From: Candidatus Woesearchaeota archaeon
Lineage (GTDB): Archaea > Nanobdellota > Nanobdellia > Woesearchaeales > UBA525
NCBI GenBank assembly: GCA_018221245.1
Contig: JAAOYH010000027.1
Coordinates: 1 to 39,005 of the forward strand
Length of the DNA: 39,005 bases
Reading direction: 5' to 3'
The notes beneath the pieces were generated by a model that saw only the letters and a program-made list of their open reading frames with translations, did no database searches and was not told where the DNA came from. Every line of letters begins with the position of its first letter. The stretch's first letter is position 1. This document shows, piece by piece, positions 31,299-38,629 of this stretch. Position numbers and translations under genes: made by a program.

Positions 31299-32048
31299 TC
31301 ACTCTCTTAGTGTTTTCTCGTCAACTTTCTTGACCTCAACACCTCCATGGGTGCGTTTCGCGAGGTCATCGATGAAATCATTCTGCATGCCTGCGGGAAT
31401 CTCTACATATGCGAGCAGGCCGCCGTCGTTTAGCCAGTCAGTTCTCTTCAGGGTTCCCCATCTGGACAGTTCTCCGTACAGCTTCTGACCGTACTGGCTG
31501 CTCAGGTGGACCTGTAGCGTGACCATCTCAAGCCTAATCGGTATGATCGGCTGCAGATGCTTCACTATGTCCTGTATCTGGCTCTCGACATCTTTGTTGT
31601 AATCTATCTTGACTTTCGCCTCGTCCATCGCGAGCTCTATTCTCTGTCTCGGATGGGGGTTCCCTGTCTTCGGATCTATTGCGTATGCGTTTATGTGATC
31701 CAATATCTTGTTCTTCTTCTGTTCGCGGAGATCTGCCCTGTGGTCAGCGGATAATTGTATCTCTCCTTCAAGAATAAGCCTTGTCGCGACCTTCAAAGGA
31801 TCGTCCGTCTCGAAGACCATCTTTACAGCCTCCTCTGACGCCAGCTCTCCTTTCTTTGCGTTAGCCCAGATCTCTTCACTCCTGAGACATTCCCTAATTT
31901 CGGGTTTCGCTCCAGAAGATTTCTTGAAATCTAATGCTTCGTCCGGGTTGATGACGACCTCGAAGTGTTCTCCGTGTGTCTTCATCCAAGCAGTGTTCCA
32001 GTGGATACGCTCCTTCTCAAAGATTTTCTGCCTGCCATGTTCTACCAT
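31299..32048 (-). CDS. SBDS family ribosome maturation protein
   Basis: 249 aa. HFEVVINPDEALDFKKSSG starts the N-terminal SBDS domain, KGELASEEAVKMVFETDD and LILEGEIQLSADHRADLREQ are the conserved core, and the C-terminal ferredoxin-like domain ends at EVKKVDEKTLRE. Known role: release of the anti-association factor aIF6 from the 50S subunit with an EF-2-like GTPase. Its place between psmA and rrp4 is the conserved archaeal exosome superoperon order. Four nt separate it from psmA. Confidence 0.95.
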   Translation of the reverse strand: MVEHGRQKIFEKERIHWNTAWMKTHGEHFEVVINPDEALDFKKSSGAKPEIRECLRSEEIWANAKKGELASEEAVKMVFETDDPLKVATRLILEGEIQLSADHRADLREQKKNKILDHINAYAIDPKTGNPHPRQRIELAMDEAKVKIDYNKDVESQIQDIVKHLQPIIPIRLEMVTLQVHLSSQYGQKLYGELSRWGTLKRTDWLNDGGLLAYVEIPAGMQNDFIDDLAKRTHGGVEVKKVDEKTLRE

Positions 32049-32052
32049 CCAA

Positions 32053-32766
32053 TCACCTCAGTTTCGCGATTTTATCTCGCGGTACCCTGCGCATCTTCTT
32101 GTCAGAGTCGGTTATGTGCGCGGCATCAACACGCTCGATGTCGAACGCGTCCCCTAGGAATTTCTTCAGGGACTTTATAGCGAGCTTCAGGCCTTCTTCG
32201 ACAGTCATAGAGTCCTTGTACTCCTTGTGGAGTACAGGCTGGATGTCTTCCTCTCCTTCTCCTATAACTGTGGCTTTCCACTGTGTGTAGGTGCCTGTAG
32301 GATCCGTCTGAAAAAGTCTCTTTCCTTCGTGATCGATGCCCGCTATGAGCATTCCCACTCCAAAGGGCCTGAGGCCTCCTCCTTGGGTGCAGTACTGGGC
32401 AAGATTGCCCAGGTCCTTAACTATGTTCAGGACATCTACTGGCGAATCAAAAGTTATTCTGTAGCCAGCAGCCTTCTCCTGCGCACGCTCAACTAATACA
32501 CGTGCATCTGAGAGAATGCCTGCTGCGGTGGTCATGATATGATCATCCACCTGCCATATCTTCTCGATAGCCTCTGGTATCACTAGCGAGTCTACGACTC
32601 GCTTGTCAGTGACTAGCAGGACGCCGTCCTTGCAGACGATACCTATCGCTGTGTTGCCTAGCTGGACTGTCTTCTTTGCGTACTCCACCTGGAGCAGCCT
32701 TCCGTCAGGGCTAAACATGGTGGTAGCTCGGTCGTACCCCATCATCTGGTGTTGCATCGGTTGCAT
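32053..32766 (-). CDS. psmA: Proteasome subunit alpha
   Basis: 237 aa. GYDRATTMFSPDGRLLQVEY is the N-terminal alpha-subunit signature including the gate; KKTVQLGNTAIGIVCKDGVL follows. Alpha rings lack the catalytic Thr and open the gate for PAN or related unfoldases. It starts one nt after the stop of the RNase P gene, and that gene's last codons contain a GGAGG ribosome site (CGGAGGAATAACATG). The beta subunit is not in the window. Confidence 0.96.
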   Translation of the reverse strand: MQPMQHQMMGYDRATTMFSPDGRLLQVEYAKKTVQLGNTAIGIVCKDGVLLVTDKRVVDSLVIPEAIEKIWQVDDHIMTTAAGILSDARVLVERAQEKAAGYRITFDSPVDVLNIVKDLGNLAQYCTQGGGLRPFGVGMLIAGIDHEGKRLFQTDPTGTYTQWKATVIGEGEEDIQPVLHKEYKDSMTVEEGLKLAIKSLKKFLGDAFDIERVDAAHITDSDKKMRRVPRDKIAKLR

Positions 32767-32767
32767 G

Positions 32768-33112
32768 TTATTCCTCCGTGAATCGCTTGGTTTTTGCGAG
32801 GATGCCTGACACTCCTTTTGTCTGGATTAGCACGCGAGTCTTGCCGATGTGCGTCACCATAGTGAGCGCGGCCTTGACCTTGTTTACGTGCTTATTATCC
32901 GTTCTTAGGATGCCTTGCTGTTTCGTTGTGTCATACGAGACCTGCAGCAATCCTGCTTCGGCAGCGCCGAACACCCCTAGGATGTCAGTGAGCCGGTGCA
33001 GGATCATGCGAGAAACGTCCTTGCCAAGCGGCTTAGACGTAAGTATCTGGTAAACGACGTATCGTTTCCGTTCCTTTAGCGTTGGTAGTAAGGGCCTCAT
33101 TGCCCGTCGCAT
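32768..33112 (-). CDS. rnp2: RNase P protein component 2 (Pop5/Rpp14 family)
   Basis: 114 aa from ATG 33112 (MRRAMRPLLPTLKERKRYVV), chosen because GGAGGAG lies 2-8 nt upstream; the frame is open further but without a ribosome site. RYVVYQILTSKPLGKDVSRM, GVFGAAEAGLLQVSYD and GILRTDNKHVNKVKAALTMV are the Pop5 core strands and helix. It supports the catalytic RNA in tRNA 5' maturation together with Rpp30. First gene of the superoperon with psmA, SBDS, rrp4, rrp41, rrp42; TATA-like tttttaaac at about 33153-33162. Confidence 0.9.
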   Translation of the reverse strand: MRRAMRPLLPTLKERKRYVVYQILTSKPLGKDVSRMILHRLTDILGVFGAAEAGLLQVSYDTTKQQGILRTDNKHVNKVKAALTMVTHIGKTRVLIQTKGVSGILAKTKRFTEE

Positions 33113-33113
33113 T

Positions 33114-33120
33114 CTCCTCC
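33114..33120 (-). promoter_or_regulatory. Strong ribosome site that sets the rnp2 start
   Basis: Read leftward GGAGGAG, immediately before ATG 33112. Together with the TATA-like box about 45 nt upstream it shows a leadered message, in contrast to most first genes here. Confidence 0.6.
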
Positions 33121-33183
33121 TATCTCGTACAGTCGGGTGGATAAACAGGGCGTTTAAAAAGGTTTCGAGAATAAACAAGGACT

Positions 33184-34659
33184 TCAGTTCTCCGGCTTCA
33201 TCGTTGGAAACAGAATAACATCTCTAATGCCCTCAGCACCGGTTAGCAAGATAACCATTCTGTCTATACCCACCCCTAGGCCACCCGCCGGAGGCATGCC
33301 TTGTTCAACAGATTCGACGAAGTCCTCATCCATCGGATGCGCCTCCTCATCCCCTTTCTTCAGGGCAGCAGCCTGTGTCTCGAGATGCTTCCTCTGCTCA
33401 GCAGGATCGTTTATCTCTGAATAAGCATTGGACAATTCCATGCCTAGGCAGAAACTTTCGAATCTCTCTATCATGCCTTCCTCTCCAGAACGTGCTGGCT
33501 TGCAGAACGGCGTCGTCTCCACGGGATGGATTGTTACGTGACAGGGCTGTATCAGCTTGGGCTCCGCAAAATGCTCGAAGAGAGCCATGATGATTTCGCC
33601 GCGAGTAGATTTCTCTGCGGCCTTCAAATCATGTTTTTTCACCAGATCTTTCAGCTCCTTGTCTGAAAGCTCGTCGACGTCTATCTTGCCATGCTCTTTT
33701 ATGGCGTCCTTCATCTTGATTCTAGGCCAGGGTGGAGTGAAATCCAGTTCGACTCCGTCGCGTTCCACTTTGGTGGAGCCATTCACCGCCTTGCTCGCCT
33801 CCGCATAACAGTCTTCTGTGACGGTCATCATCTCCTCATAATCCACGTATGCTTGGTAGCATTCCATCATCGTGAACTCAGGGTTGTGAGTCTGGTCCAC
33901 ACCCTCGTTGCGGAAGTTCTTGCAGATGGTATATACTTTTTCGAATCCTCCCACAAGGAGTCTCTTCAAGTACAGCTCAGGACTGATAGACAAATACATA
34001 GGCATATCCCACGCGTGAATGTGCGTGACAAAGGGCTTCGCGTTCGCTCCTCCATGGATAACCTGAAGAGTTGGGGTCTCAACCTCTAGGAAGCCTTTAT
34101 CGTCGAGAACTTTTCTGACTGAACGAATGATTTTGGCCCGCTTGATGAACATCTCCTTGACTTCTGGGTTCATCAACAAGTCTAAGTATCTCTTCCTGAA
34201 CTTGAGCTCGTCATCCTGGACCCCGTGATATTTCTCGGGCAGAGGCCTTACCGATTTGGAGAGTAGAGTAACCTCTTTCGCAAGTACTGTAATTTCTCCG
34301 GTGCGGGTTTTGATAACCTCTCCCTTCACTCCTAAGAAATCTCCAAGATCATAGAGCTTGAATAGTTTATAGGAATCGCCCAGGATATTCTTCCTGCACA
34401 TTATCTGGATTCTTCCCGTCTCATCCTGAATCTGGCCGAACGCAATCTTACCCATGTCTCTAAAGAGCATTAATCTCCCCGCTATAGAGACTGATTCACC
34501 AGAAGATTCCTCCTCTTGGAGTTTCGCGAAGAGCGTCTTTATCTCGGCCGCATGATGGGTCTGGTCATAGCTATACGGGTAAGGCTCGATATCGAGCTTT
34601 CTCAGCTCTTCTAGCTTTCTCTTCTTTTCCGCTATGAGTCTGTGGTCCTCATCCATCAT
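33184..34659 (-). CDS. lysS: Lysyl-tRNA synthetase, class II
   Basis: 491 aa. N-terminal OB fold for the anticodon (SIAGRLMLFRDMGKIAFGQI), then the class II core: FRNEGVDQTHNPEFTMMECY (motif 2), IQPCHVTIHPVETTPF, and GLGVGIDRMVILLTG (motif 3). Most euryarchaea use the unrelated class I LysRS, so a class II enzyme is of interest for lineage. TATA-like gatttataac about 25-28 nt before ATG 34659. Between 33112 and its stop lie only 71 nt, which hold the rnp2 promoter. Confidence 0.96.
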   Translation of the reverse strand: MMDEDHRLIAEKKRKLEELRKLDIEPYPYSYDQTHHAAEIKTLFAKLQEEESSGESVSIAGRLMLFRDMGKIAFGQIQDETGRIQIMCRKNILGDSYKLFKLYDLGDFLGVKGEVIKTRTGEITVLAKEVTLLSKSVRPLPEKYHGVQDDELKFRKRYLDLLMNPEVKEMFIKRAKIIRSVRKVLDDKGFLEVETPTLQVIHGGANAKPFVTHIHAWDMPMYLSISPELYLKRLLVGGFEKVYTICKNFRNEGVDQTHNPEFTMMECYQAYVDYEEMMTVTEDCYAEASKAVNGSTKVERDGVELDFTPPWPRIKMKDAIKEHGKIDVDELSDKELKDLVKKHDLKAAEKSTRGEIIMALFEHFAEPKLIQPCHVTIHPVETTPFCKPARSGEEGMIERFESFCLGMELSNAYSEINDPAEQRKHLETQAAALKKGDEEAHPMDEDFVESVEQGMPPAGGLGVGIDRMVILLTGAEGIRDVILFPTMKPEN

Positions 34660-34727
34660 CCTGACATGCCTCGGGCAGAGTTATAAATCTTTCTCGCTAG
34701 AACTCACATCTTTCAGCAGATCTGAAA

Positions 34728-35027
34728 TCACTTCTTCTTTATCTGTAATAGAGTGATCTCTATCGTGCTTACTCTGACGTCCTTGCCTTCCTTGTTCGTA
34801 AATTCCTCAGAACCTAGCTTGATATCTGTTGTTTTCACCTGGTCCTTGAGGAATCTGTGCTTCACGACTTCAACAATGTCCACGGCACGAGATATGAACT
34901 TGCCACGCGCTTTAACAATAACTTCAGTAGCGCCTTGTGTAGTGAATTGTATAACTACACCTGTAACGTAGTTCATGAACGGTTTCTCGCCCACGAAGAT
35001 GCTGTTGTCGTCTGCTGCACCCCCCAT
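34728..35027 (-). CDS. alba: DNA/RNA-binding protein Alba
   Basis: 99 aa from ATG 35027, six nt after a GGTGAT ribosome site; a GTG three codons upstream overlaps that site. NSIFVGEKPFMNYVTGVVIQ is the Alba start (FVG.KP...Y), EVIVKARGKFISRAVDIVEV contains the basic helix, and VRVSTIEITLLQ the last strand. It coats DNA and RNA as a dimer. Co-transcribed 15 nt behind eS17. Confidence 0.93.
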   Translation of the reverse strand: MGGAADDNSIFVGEKPFMNYVTGVVIQFTTQGATEVIVKARGKFISRAVDIVEVVKHRFLKDQVKTTDIKLGSEEFTNKEGKDVRVSTIEITLLQIKKK

Positions 35028-35042
35028 TTGTATCACCTATAG

Positions 35043-35240
35043 TCACTTAGCAGCGCGCTCTTGCCTGGTCTTCCTAGTCATGAAGCCCGCAAGGACGTTC
35101 CGCAGTTTCTTGCTTCTAACAGTAGTATGCTTCTCTACTAGCACCTTATTCTCGTCGAAATTAGTAGTATACTCTTTGCCGTAGAGCTCGAATACTTGTT
35201 CTCCCTTACTCTTAATCTGTTGTGTCTTAATCCTTCCCAC
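35043..35240 (-). CDS. rps17e: Ribosomal protein eS17
   Basis: 65 aa. MGRIKTQQIKSKGEQVFELY, TTNFDENKVLVEKHT and SKKLRNVLAGFMTRKTR fit the archaeal/eukaryal S17e family. GTG start at 35238-35240, about 30 nt after TATA-like ctttataaatg. It belongs to the small subunit. Alba follows on the same message. Confidence 0.9.
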   Translation of the reverse strand: MGRIKTQQIKSKGEQVFELYGKEYTTNFDENKVLVEKHTTVRSKKLRNVLAGFMTRKTRQERAAK

Positions 35241-35275
35241 AATCCCGAGAAGCTATAGTGCATTTATAAAGATTT

Positions 35276-35485
35276 CTAGAAATAAGGCATGTCCAATTTT
35301 CCATCCCTATTTCGCCTGAAATAGCCAAGCCGAACACATCTGTCAGCAATATCCTTAACATACTCCTTCGAATACCCTTTTCCTGACGAGTATGCCATTA
35401 CCTCTTCGAGGCTTTTCGGGCCTGAAACTACAGAGCGTAGTATCGAGTTGAATACCGGGTCTTTTGTCACTCTTAAGGGAGACAT
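35276..35485 (-). CDS. Small winged-helix-like protein, 69 aa
   Basis: MSPLRVTKDPVFNSILRSVV, then SLEEVMAYSSGKGYSKEYVKDIADRC and LGYFRRNRDGKLDMPYF give three helices and a beta hairpin, the layout of a minimal winged helix. TATA-like ctttttaaatgg about 28 nt before ATG 35485 supports it as a real gene. Function unknown. Confidence 0.65.
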   Translation of the reverse strand: MSPLRVTKDPVFNSILRSVVSGPKSLEEVMAYSSGKGYSKEYVKDIADRCVRLGYFRRNRDGKLDMPYF

Positions 35486-35524
35486 ACTTGCTAGAATCAG
35501 TAGACCATTTAAAAAGACGATGGT

Positions 35525-36058
35525 TCAGAGAAGCTCGACGAGAATCTTTGCTGCCAGACGATAATATTTAGGATTATCACCAACAACAAGCTCCGCAGAG
35601 GACAGATTCTTCACCATCCTGAGCCGCTGCACCACATGAATAAGCTCCCTGGGCGTGAACCCACCAATCTTCTCGACTGCGTCCATATCCACAACTAAAT
35701 GGAAGTGTTCCCAGCCACGAGCTCGAGCCATCGTTGAGTCCAAAGTGTCAGAAAGCCCCTCAAGCATCAGCTCACGCATGGTACGGGCCTCCTTCAGGCG
35801 AGGGAGCGCGTCAAGAGATAGTTCATGAGTCCCGAGAAATACAGTGCCTAGCTCACCACTAATCGGCAATATCTTGGGAGATATGACCACAACACCTGAC
35901 TGATACTCATCTGCGAGTGGCTCGTCAACAAGAGCCACCTCTCCCTGCTTTGATGGAAGCCCGTGGAAAGACCGCCCTGCCTCGTTCAAACGTATGTCTT
36001 TCATGGCAGCCAATACACCTGAGATCGATTCGCTTCCTTTAGGGATGAACAAGCGCAT
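35525..36058 (-). CDS. Hypothetical protein, 177 aa
   Basis: Start at ATG 36058 (MRLFIPKGSESISGVLAAMK), since read leftward acttataaatc at 36079-36089 lies 26 nt upstream; a frame extension of 14 codons crosses the divergent promoter. Soluble alpha/beta protein with HFHLVVDMDAVEKIGGFTPR and SSAELVVGDNPKYYRLAAKI. No recognised family or catalytic motif. Confidence 0.6.
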   Translation of the reverse strand: MRLFIPKGSESISGVLAAMKDIRLNEAGRSFHGLPSKQGEVALVDEPLADEYQSGVVVISPKILPISGELGTVFLGTHELSLDALPRLKEARTMRELMLEGLSDTLDSTMARARGWEHFHLVVDMDAVEKIGGFTPRELIHVVQRLRMVKNLSSAELVVGDNPKYYRLAAKILVELL

Positions 36059-36078
36059 GATATGGTGAGAATTATTTG

Positions 36079-36108
36079 ATTTATAAGTCCTCGCAAACAC
36101 TTATAACT
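36079..36108. promoter_or_regulatory. Divergent promoter pair
   Basis: Two TATA-like boxes face away from each other: ttataagt (36081-36088), read leftward for the gene starting at 36058, and cttataact (36100-36108), read rightward for the gene starting at 36129. Each is 25-26 nt from its start codon. Confidence 0.5.
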
Positions 36109-36128
36109 TGAGCTACGCTCCCGACGGT

Positions 36129-36425
36129 ATGGACATTTCAGACCTTTTAGACAAAGAGCTTGATAGACCTGAAGAATTCAACGAGATGCTCAGCCAAATG
36201 GCGTGTGATATCCAAGGATACGACCTTGAACTTTCTTTCCCAAAAGGAGGATATCACATAGATACTAAGAAATCGTTCAAAAGACCAGATTCAGAGGGAG
36301 TGCCCACATACAACATATGCTTCGTAAAGAACAACTCTAAAGAATCGTATGGCTGTATAATGAATCTCAGAGATGTAGAACGTGTTGAGATATTGGCTAT
36401 CGAGTTTCCTAATTATGAGAAATAA
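36129..36425 (+). CDS. Small hypothetical protein upstream of TIKI-like lipoprotein
   Basis: 98 aa from ATG 36129 (MDISDLLDKELDRPEEF), chosen by the TATA-like box 25 nt upstream; a TTG at 36108 falls inside that box. No signal or membrane segment. The middle (SFPKGGYHIDTKKSFKRPDS) and NICFVKNNSKESYGCIMNLR look like beta strands. Its end overlaps the lipoprotein gene by 11 nt, so both are co-expressed. Family unknown. Confidence 0.6.
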   Translation: MDISDLLDKELDRPEEFNEMLSQMACDIQGYDLELSFPKGGYHIDTKKSFKRPDSEGVPTYNICFVKNNSKESYGCIMNLRDVERVEILAIEFPNYEK

Positions 36426-37344
36426 TCTGAGAAATCTCTTGAGTGCAGGATTATGCACTCTGATGATGGGCTGTGCCAGCATGCCCCGCACCACACCTAA
36501 TGCTGTAAATAGAGAGCTCAGAGATATCCAAGCAACACTTGAAGCCATGCCTGAAGTGCACCACACAAGATTGTGCGAAGTACCAGGAGCTAACAGAACA
36601 ATCATCCATATCCGACAGGCGCATTACATAGCCCCCGCTGGCATACTGCTTCTCTTCACAGATGCTCCAACAGCAAGAGAAATGATTAGGAAAGAGCGAG
36701 AAAAGAACAAAATAGTCTATAATCACATCAACAAAGTCCAATCACAGATCTACAACATAATTGATACTCTGGGAGTCAAACACAACTTGAGAGATTTCTG
36801 GGTAGAAGAGGCAGTAGAAGGACTGTTCGACAAAAGGTATCCTGATTATGCAAAGAAATTCTTCTCGCTCACCTACCGTATGATGCTTAAAGACTTGTTT
36901 GACGCAGGCATAATTGAAGGGGAAGCATTGGAATCATACACCAAGACTAAAAAAAGCATCAAAGATCTTGACGAGTCTTACAAATTCATACCCGGAGCAC
37001 ACAAATTAGCTTTCATAGAAGATAAGATACAACTCCATCACACACACGATCCTGTAACGTATTACTCCATGCACTACGCAGATAAGAGCTCTGAATTCGC
37101 CTTGGATTTCAGAGAAAACATGGCCATCAACTACATCAGAAAAGCAAAACACACTCACAGCCCACTGATTTACGGAGCGGCTCATGCGTTCGGTGGCCCC
37201 AAGAGTTGTAATTCACCAGATGAACCCCATACAAAGTCATACGATGACAATATAGCTAGGAACAACAGAGTGCCTTTCGGCAGCAAATTCTCCCTTCTAG
37301 AAGTCACTCCTGCCGCTGTGGAAGAAGGCCTATCCTTCGAATAA
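36415..37344 (+). CDS. Lipoprotein with TIKI/TraB-like motifs (paralogue A)
   Basis: 309 aa from ATG 36415, which gives a clean lipoprotein signal (NNLRNLLSAGLCTLMMGC, lipidated Cys20). Near the N-terminus RLCEVPGANRTIIHIRQAHY and near the C-terminus REN...PLIYGAAHAFGG and SCNSPDEP are shared with the gene at 37667. The combination of an early His strand motif and a late GAAH motif recalls the TIKI/TraB/GumN/ChaN superfamily of metal proteases and haem-binding proteins; I infer a distant relation only. Middle part helical. Anchored outside the cell membrane if the lipobox is used. The 3' end overlaps a small gene on the other strand. Confidence 0.6.
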   Translation: MRNNLRNLLSAGLCTLMMGCASMPRTTPNAVNRELRDIQATLEAMPEVHHTRLCEVPGANRTIIHIRQAHYIAPAGILLLFTDAPTAREMIRKEREKNKIVYNHINKVQSQIYNIIDTLGVKHNLRDFWVEEAVEGLFDKRYPDYAKKFFSLTYRMMLKDLFDAGIIEGEALESYTKTKKSIKDLDESYKFIPGAHKLAFIEDKIQLHHTHDPVTYYSMHYADKSSEFALDFRENMAINYIRKAKHTHSPLIYGAAHAFGGPKSCNSPDEPHTKSYDDNIARNNRVPFGSKFSLLEVTPAAVEEGLSFE

Positions 37345-37537
37345 GGAATGCCACTACTTCTGGCGAAGCATAACCCAGATCCCCTGCCAGTTTCAGTAAA
37401 ACCATCAATCTTTTCTCCATTTCAGGATCCTCGAGAGCATCGAGAGCAGTAACCTGCAAGACAGAACCTAGCACGGCGTTCTCATAAGATATTTCCTCCA
37501 CGAGAGGAAAGAAATCCAGCAGGAATGCATAGTTCAT
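37304..37537 (-). CDS. Possible small helical protein, 77 aa
   Basis: An open frame that reads like a real protein (NYAFLLDFFPLVEEISYENA, LDALEDPEMEKRLMVLLKLA, PEVVAFLIRRIG), mostly helical. It fills the gap between the paralogous lipoproteins and overlaps the end of the first by 41 nt, tail to tail. I see no clear TATA box or ribosome site before ATG 37537, so it stays uncertain. Confidence 0.35.
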   Translation of the reverse strand: MNYAFLLDFFPLVEEISYENAVLGSVLQVTALDALEDPEMEKRLMVLLKLAGDLGYASPEVVAFLIRRIGLLPQRQE

Positions 37538-37580
37538 GAACTAACAACCCACACATCATTGACATAGGTTCGTACAAAAA

Positions 37581-37599
37581 CCCCGAAGCAGAGACGGGG
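37581..37599 (-). terminator. Hairpin followed by T run on the minus strand
   Basis: CCCCG (37581-37585) pairs with CGGGG (37595-37599) around 9 nt, and read leftward five T residues follow (37576-37580). It could end leftward transcripts or be a leader hairpin of the 77-aa frame. Only five pairs, so weak. Confidence 0.3.
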
Positions 37600-37666
37600 A
37601 AAATCGGAATCCTTACGACAGAATACTGTAAAAATGCTTATAAATACATTATTTGTCCCTTTATAT

Positions 37667-38524
37667 ATGAAAAAGACGCTAAGCACTGCGGTGTTGGCAG
37701 CCAGTCTACTTATGGGTGCATGCGAGCAAAAGCCTAGCACAGACATCTCTTCTGTCGCAGAAGAACTCAGGAAGCAGCCATATGTGGCAAACGTAAGAGT
37801 CTGCGAGACAGAAGGCGCCACGAGAAACATCTGGATGTTTAGGCAGCAGCATTACGTGTCTCAACGATTGCTTAATCAGGCTTTCGAAATATTAGACAAA
37901 GGAGTCATAGAAGGATACAAATCGGCCAACATTATACAAGAGGATATCTTTAAGGGAATATCCTATCTCGCATCAAAAGGAATTTCAGATGTCTTTTCAG
38001 AGGGAATCCACGCAACCTCTATGGACTACAACCCCCTAAAATTAGTTCCAGGAACTCCTGGAAAGTTCAGGTACAACACTCGACCACAAGAAACCTATAC
38101 TCCTGAATACCTATACAACACCACAATCGCAGAGATGAGGCGGGACGCCCACGTTGACGAAAAAATGTTCCCGTACCTTCCAGGGAGTGCACTTGTCGCA
38201 GGAATGAAAGGAATAGTCAATATTCACCCCGCTGCAACACAAGAGTCCGTAAATAAAGGCGTAAGGAATCCTACAGTTGAATACCTATATGATGATAGAG
38301 AGGACCTCGCAATCAGGTTGATAGATCACGTACAAAAAAGAGACAGCATTCTAGTATATGGAGCAGCACATGCCTTCGCAGGATTTGAAAGTTGCGGATC
38401 CCCAAACCCGGAAGTAACTGAATCGTTCAAGGACAACATCTATGAATTCAACAAAAATACTCGCACAGACAAATTCAATTTCATAGAGATAACGCCTACA
38501 AATCTTCAAAGAGAGTATCACTAG
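37667..38524 (+). CDS. Lipoprotein with TIKI/TraB-like motifs (paralogue B)
   Basis: 285 aa from ATG 37667; TATA-like cttataaat at 37638-37646 lies 25 nt upstream, so an earlier in-frame ATG is excluded. Signal STAVLAASLLMGAC with lipobox Cys19. Shares with the gene at 36415 the strand VRVCETEGATRNIWMFRQQH, the helix REDLAIRLIDHV, ILVYGAAHAFAGFESCGSPN and the end FNFIEITP. The two differ strongly in the middle, so the duplication is old. Likely an extracytoplasmic enzyme or binding protein of TIKI/TraB-like fold, by inference. Ends about 100 nt before the convergent 23S rRNA gene. Confidence 0.6.
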   Translation: MKKTLSTAVLAASLLMGACEQKPSTDISSVAEELRKQPYVANVRVCETEGATRNIWMFRQQHYVSQRLLNQAFEILDKGVIEGYKSANIIQEDIFKGISYLASKGISDVFSEGIHATSMDYNPLKLVPGTPGKFRYNTRPQETYTPEYLYNTTIAEMRRDAHVDEKMFPYLPGSALVAGMKGIVNIHPAATQESVNKGVRNPTVEYLYDDREDLAIRLIDHVQKRDSILVYGAAHAFAGFESCGSPNPEVTESFKDNIYEFNKNTRTDKFNFIEITPTNLQREYH

Positions 38525-38629
38525 TCAATTTCTTCTGAATAGAGAATAATCCACATGATAGCTCTCGCTATTAAAAGATAGATAAAAAAAAATGAGCCAT
38601 ACAAGGAAGCGACCTTGAGGTTGGAAAAA

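Noticed and set aside
37534..37830. 98-aa minus-strand frame before paralogue B
   Set aside because: Antisense to the signal peptide and promoter of paralogue B; no start signals.
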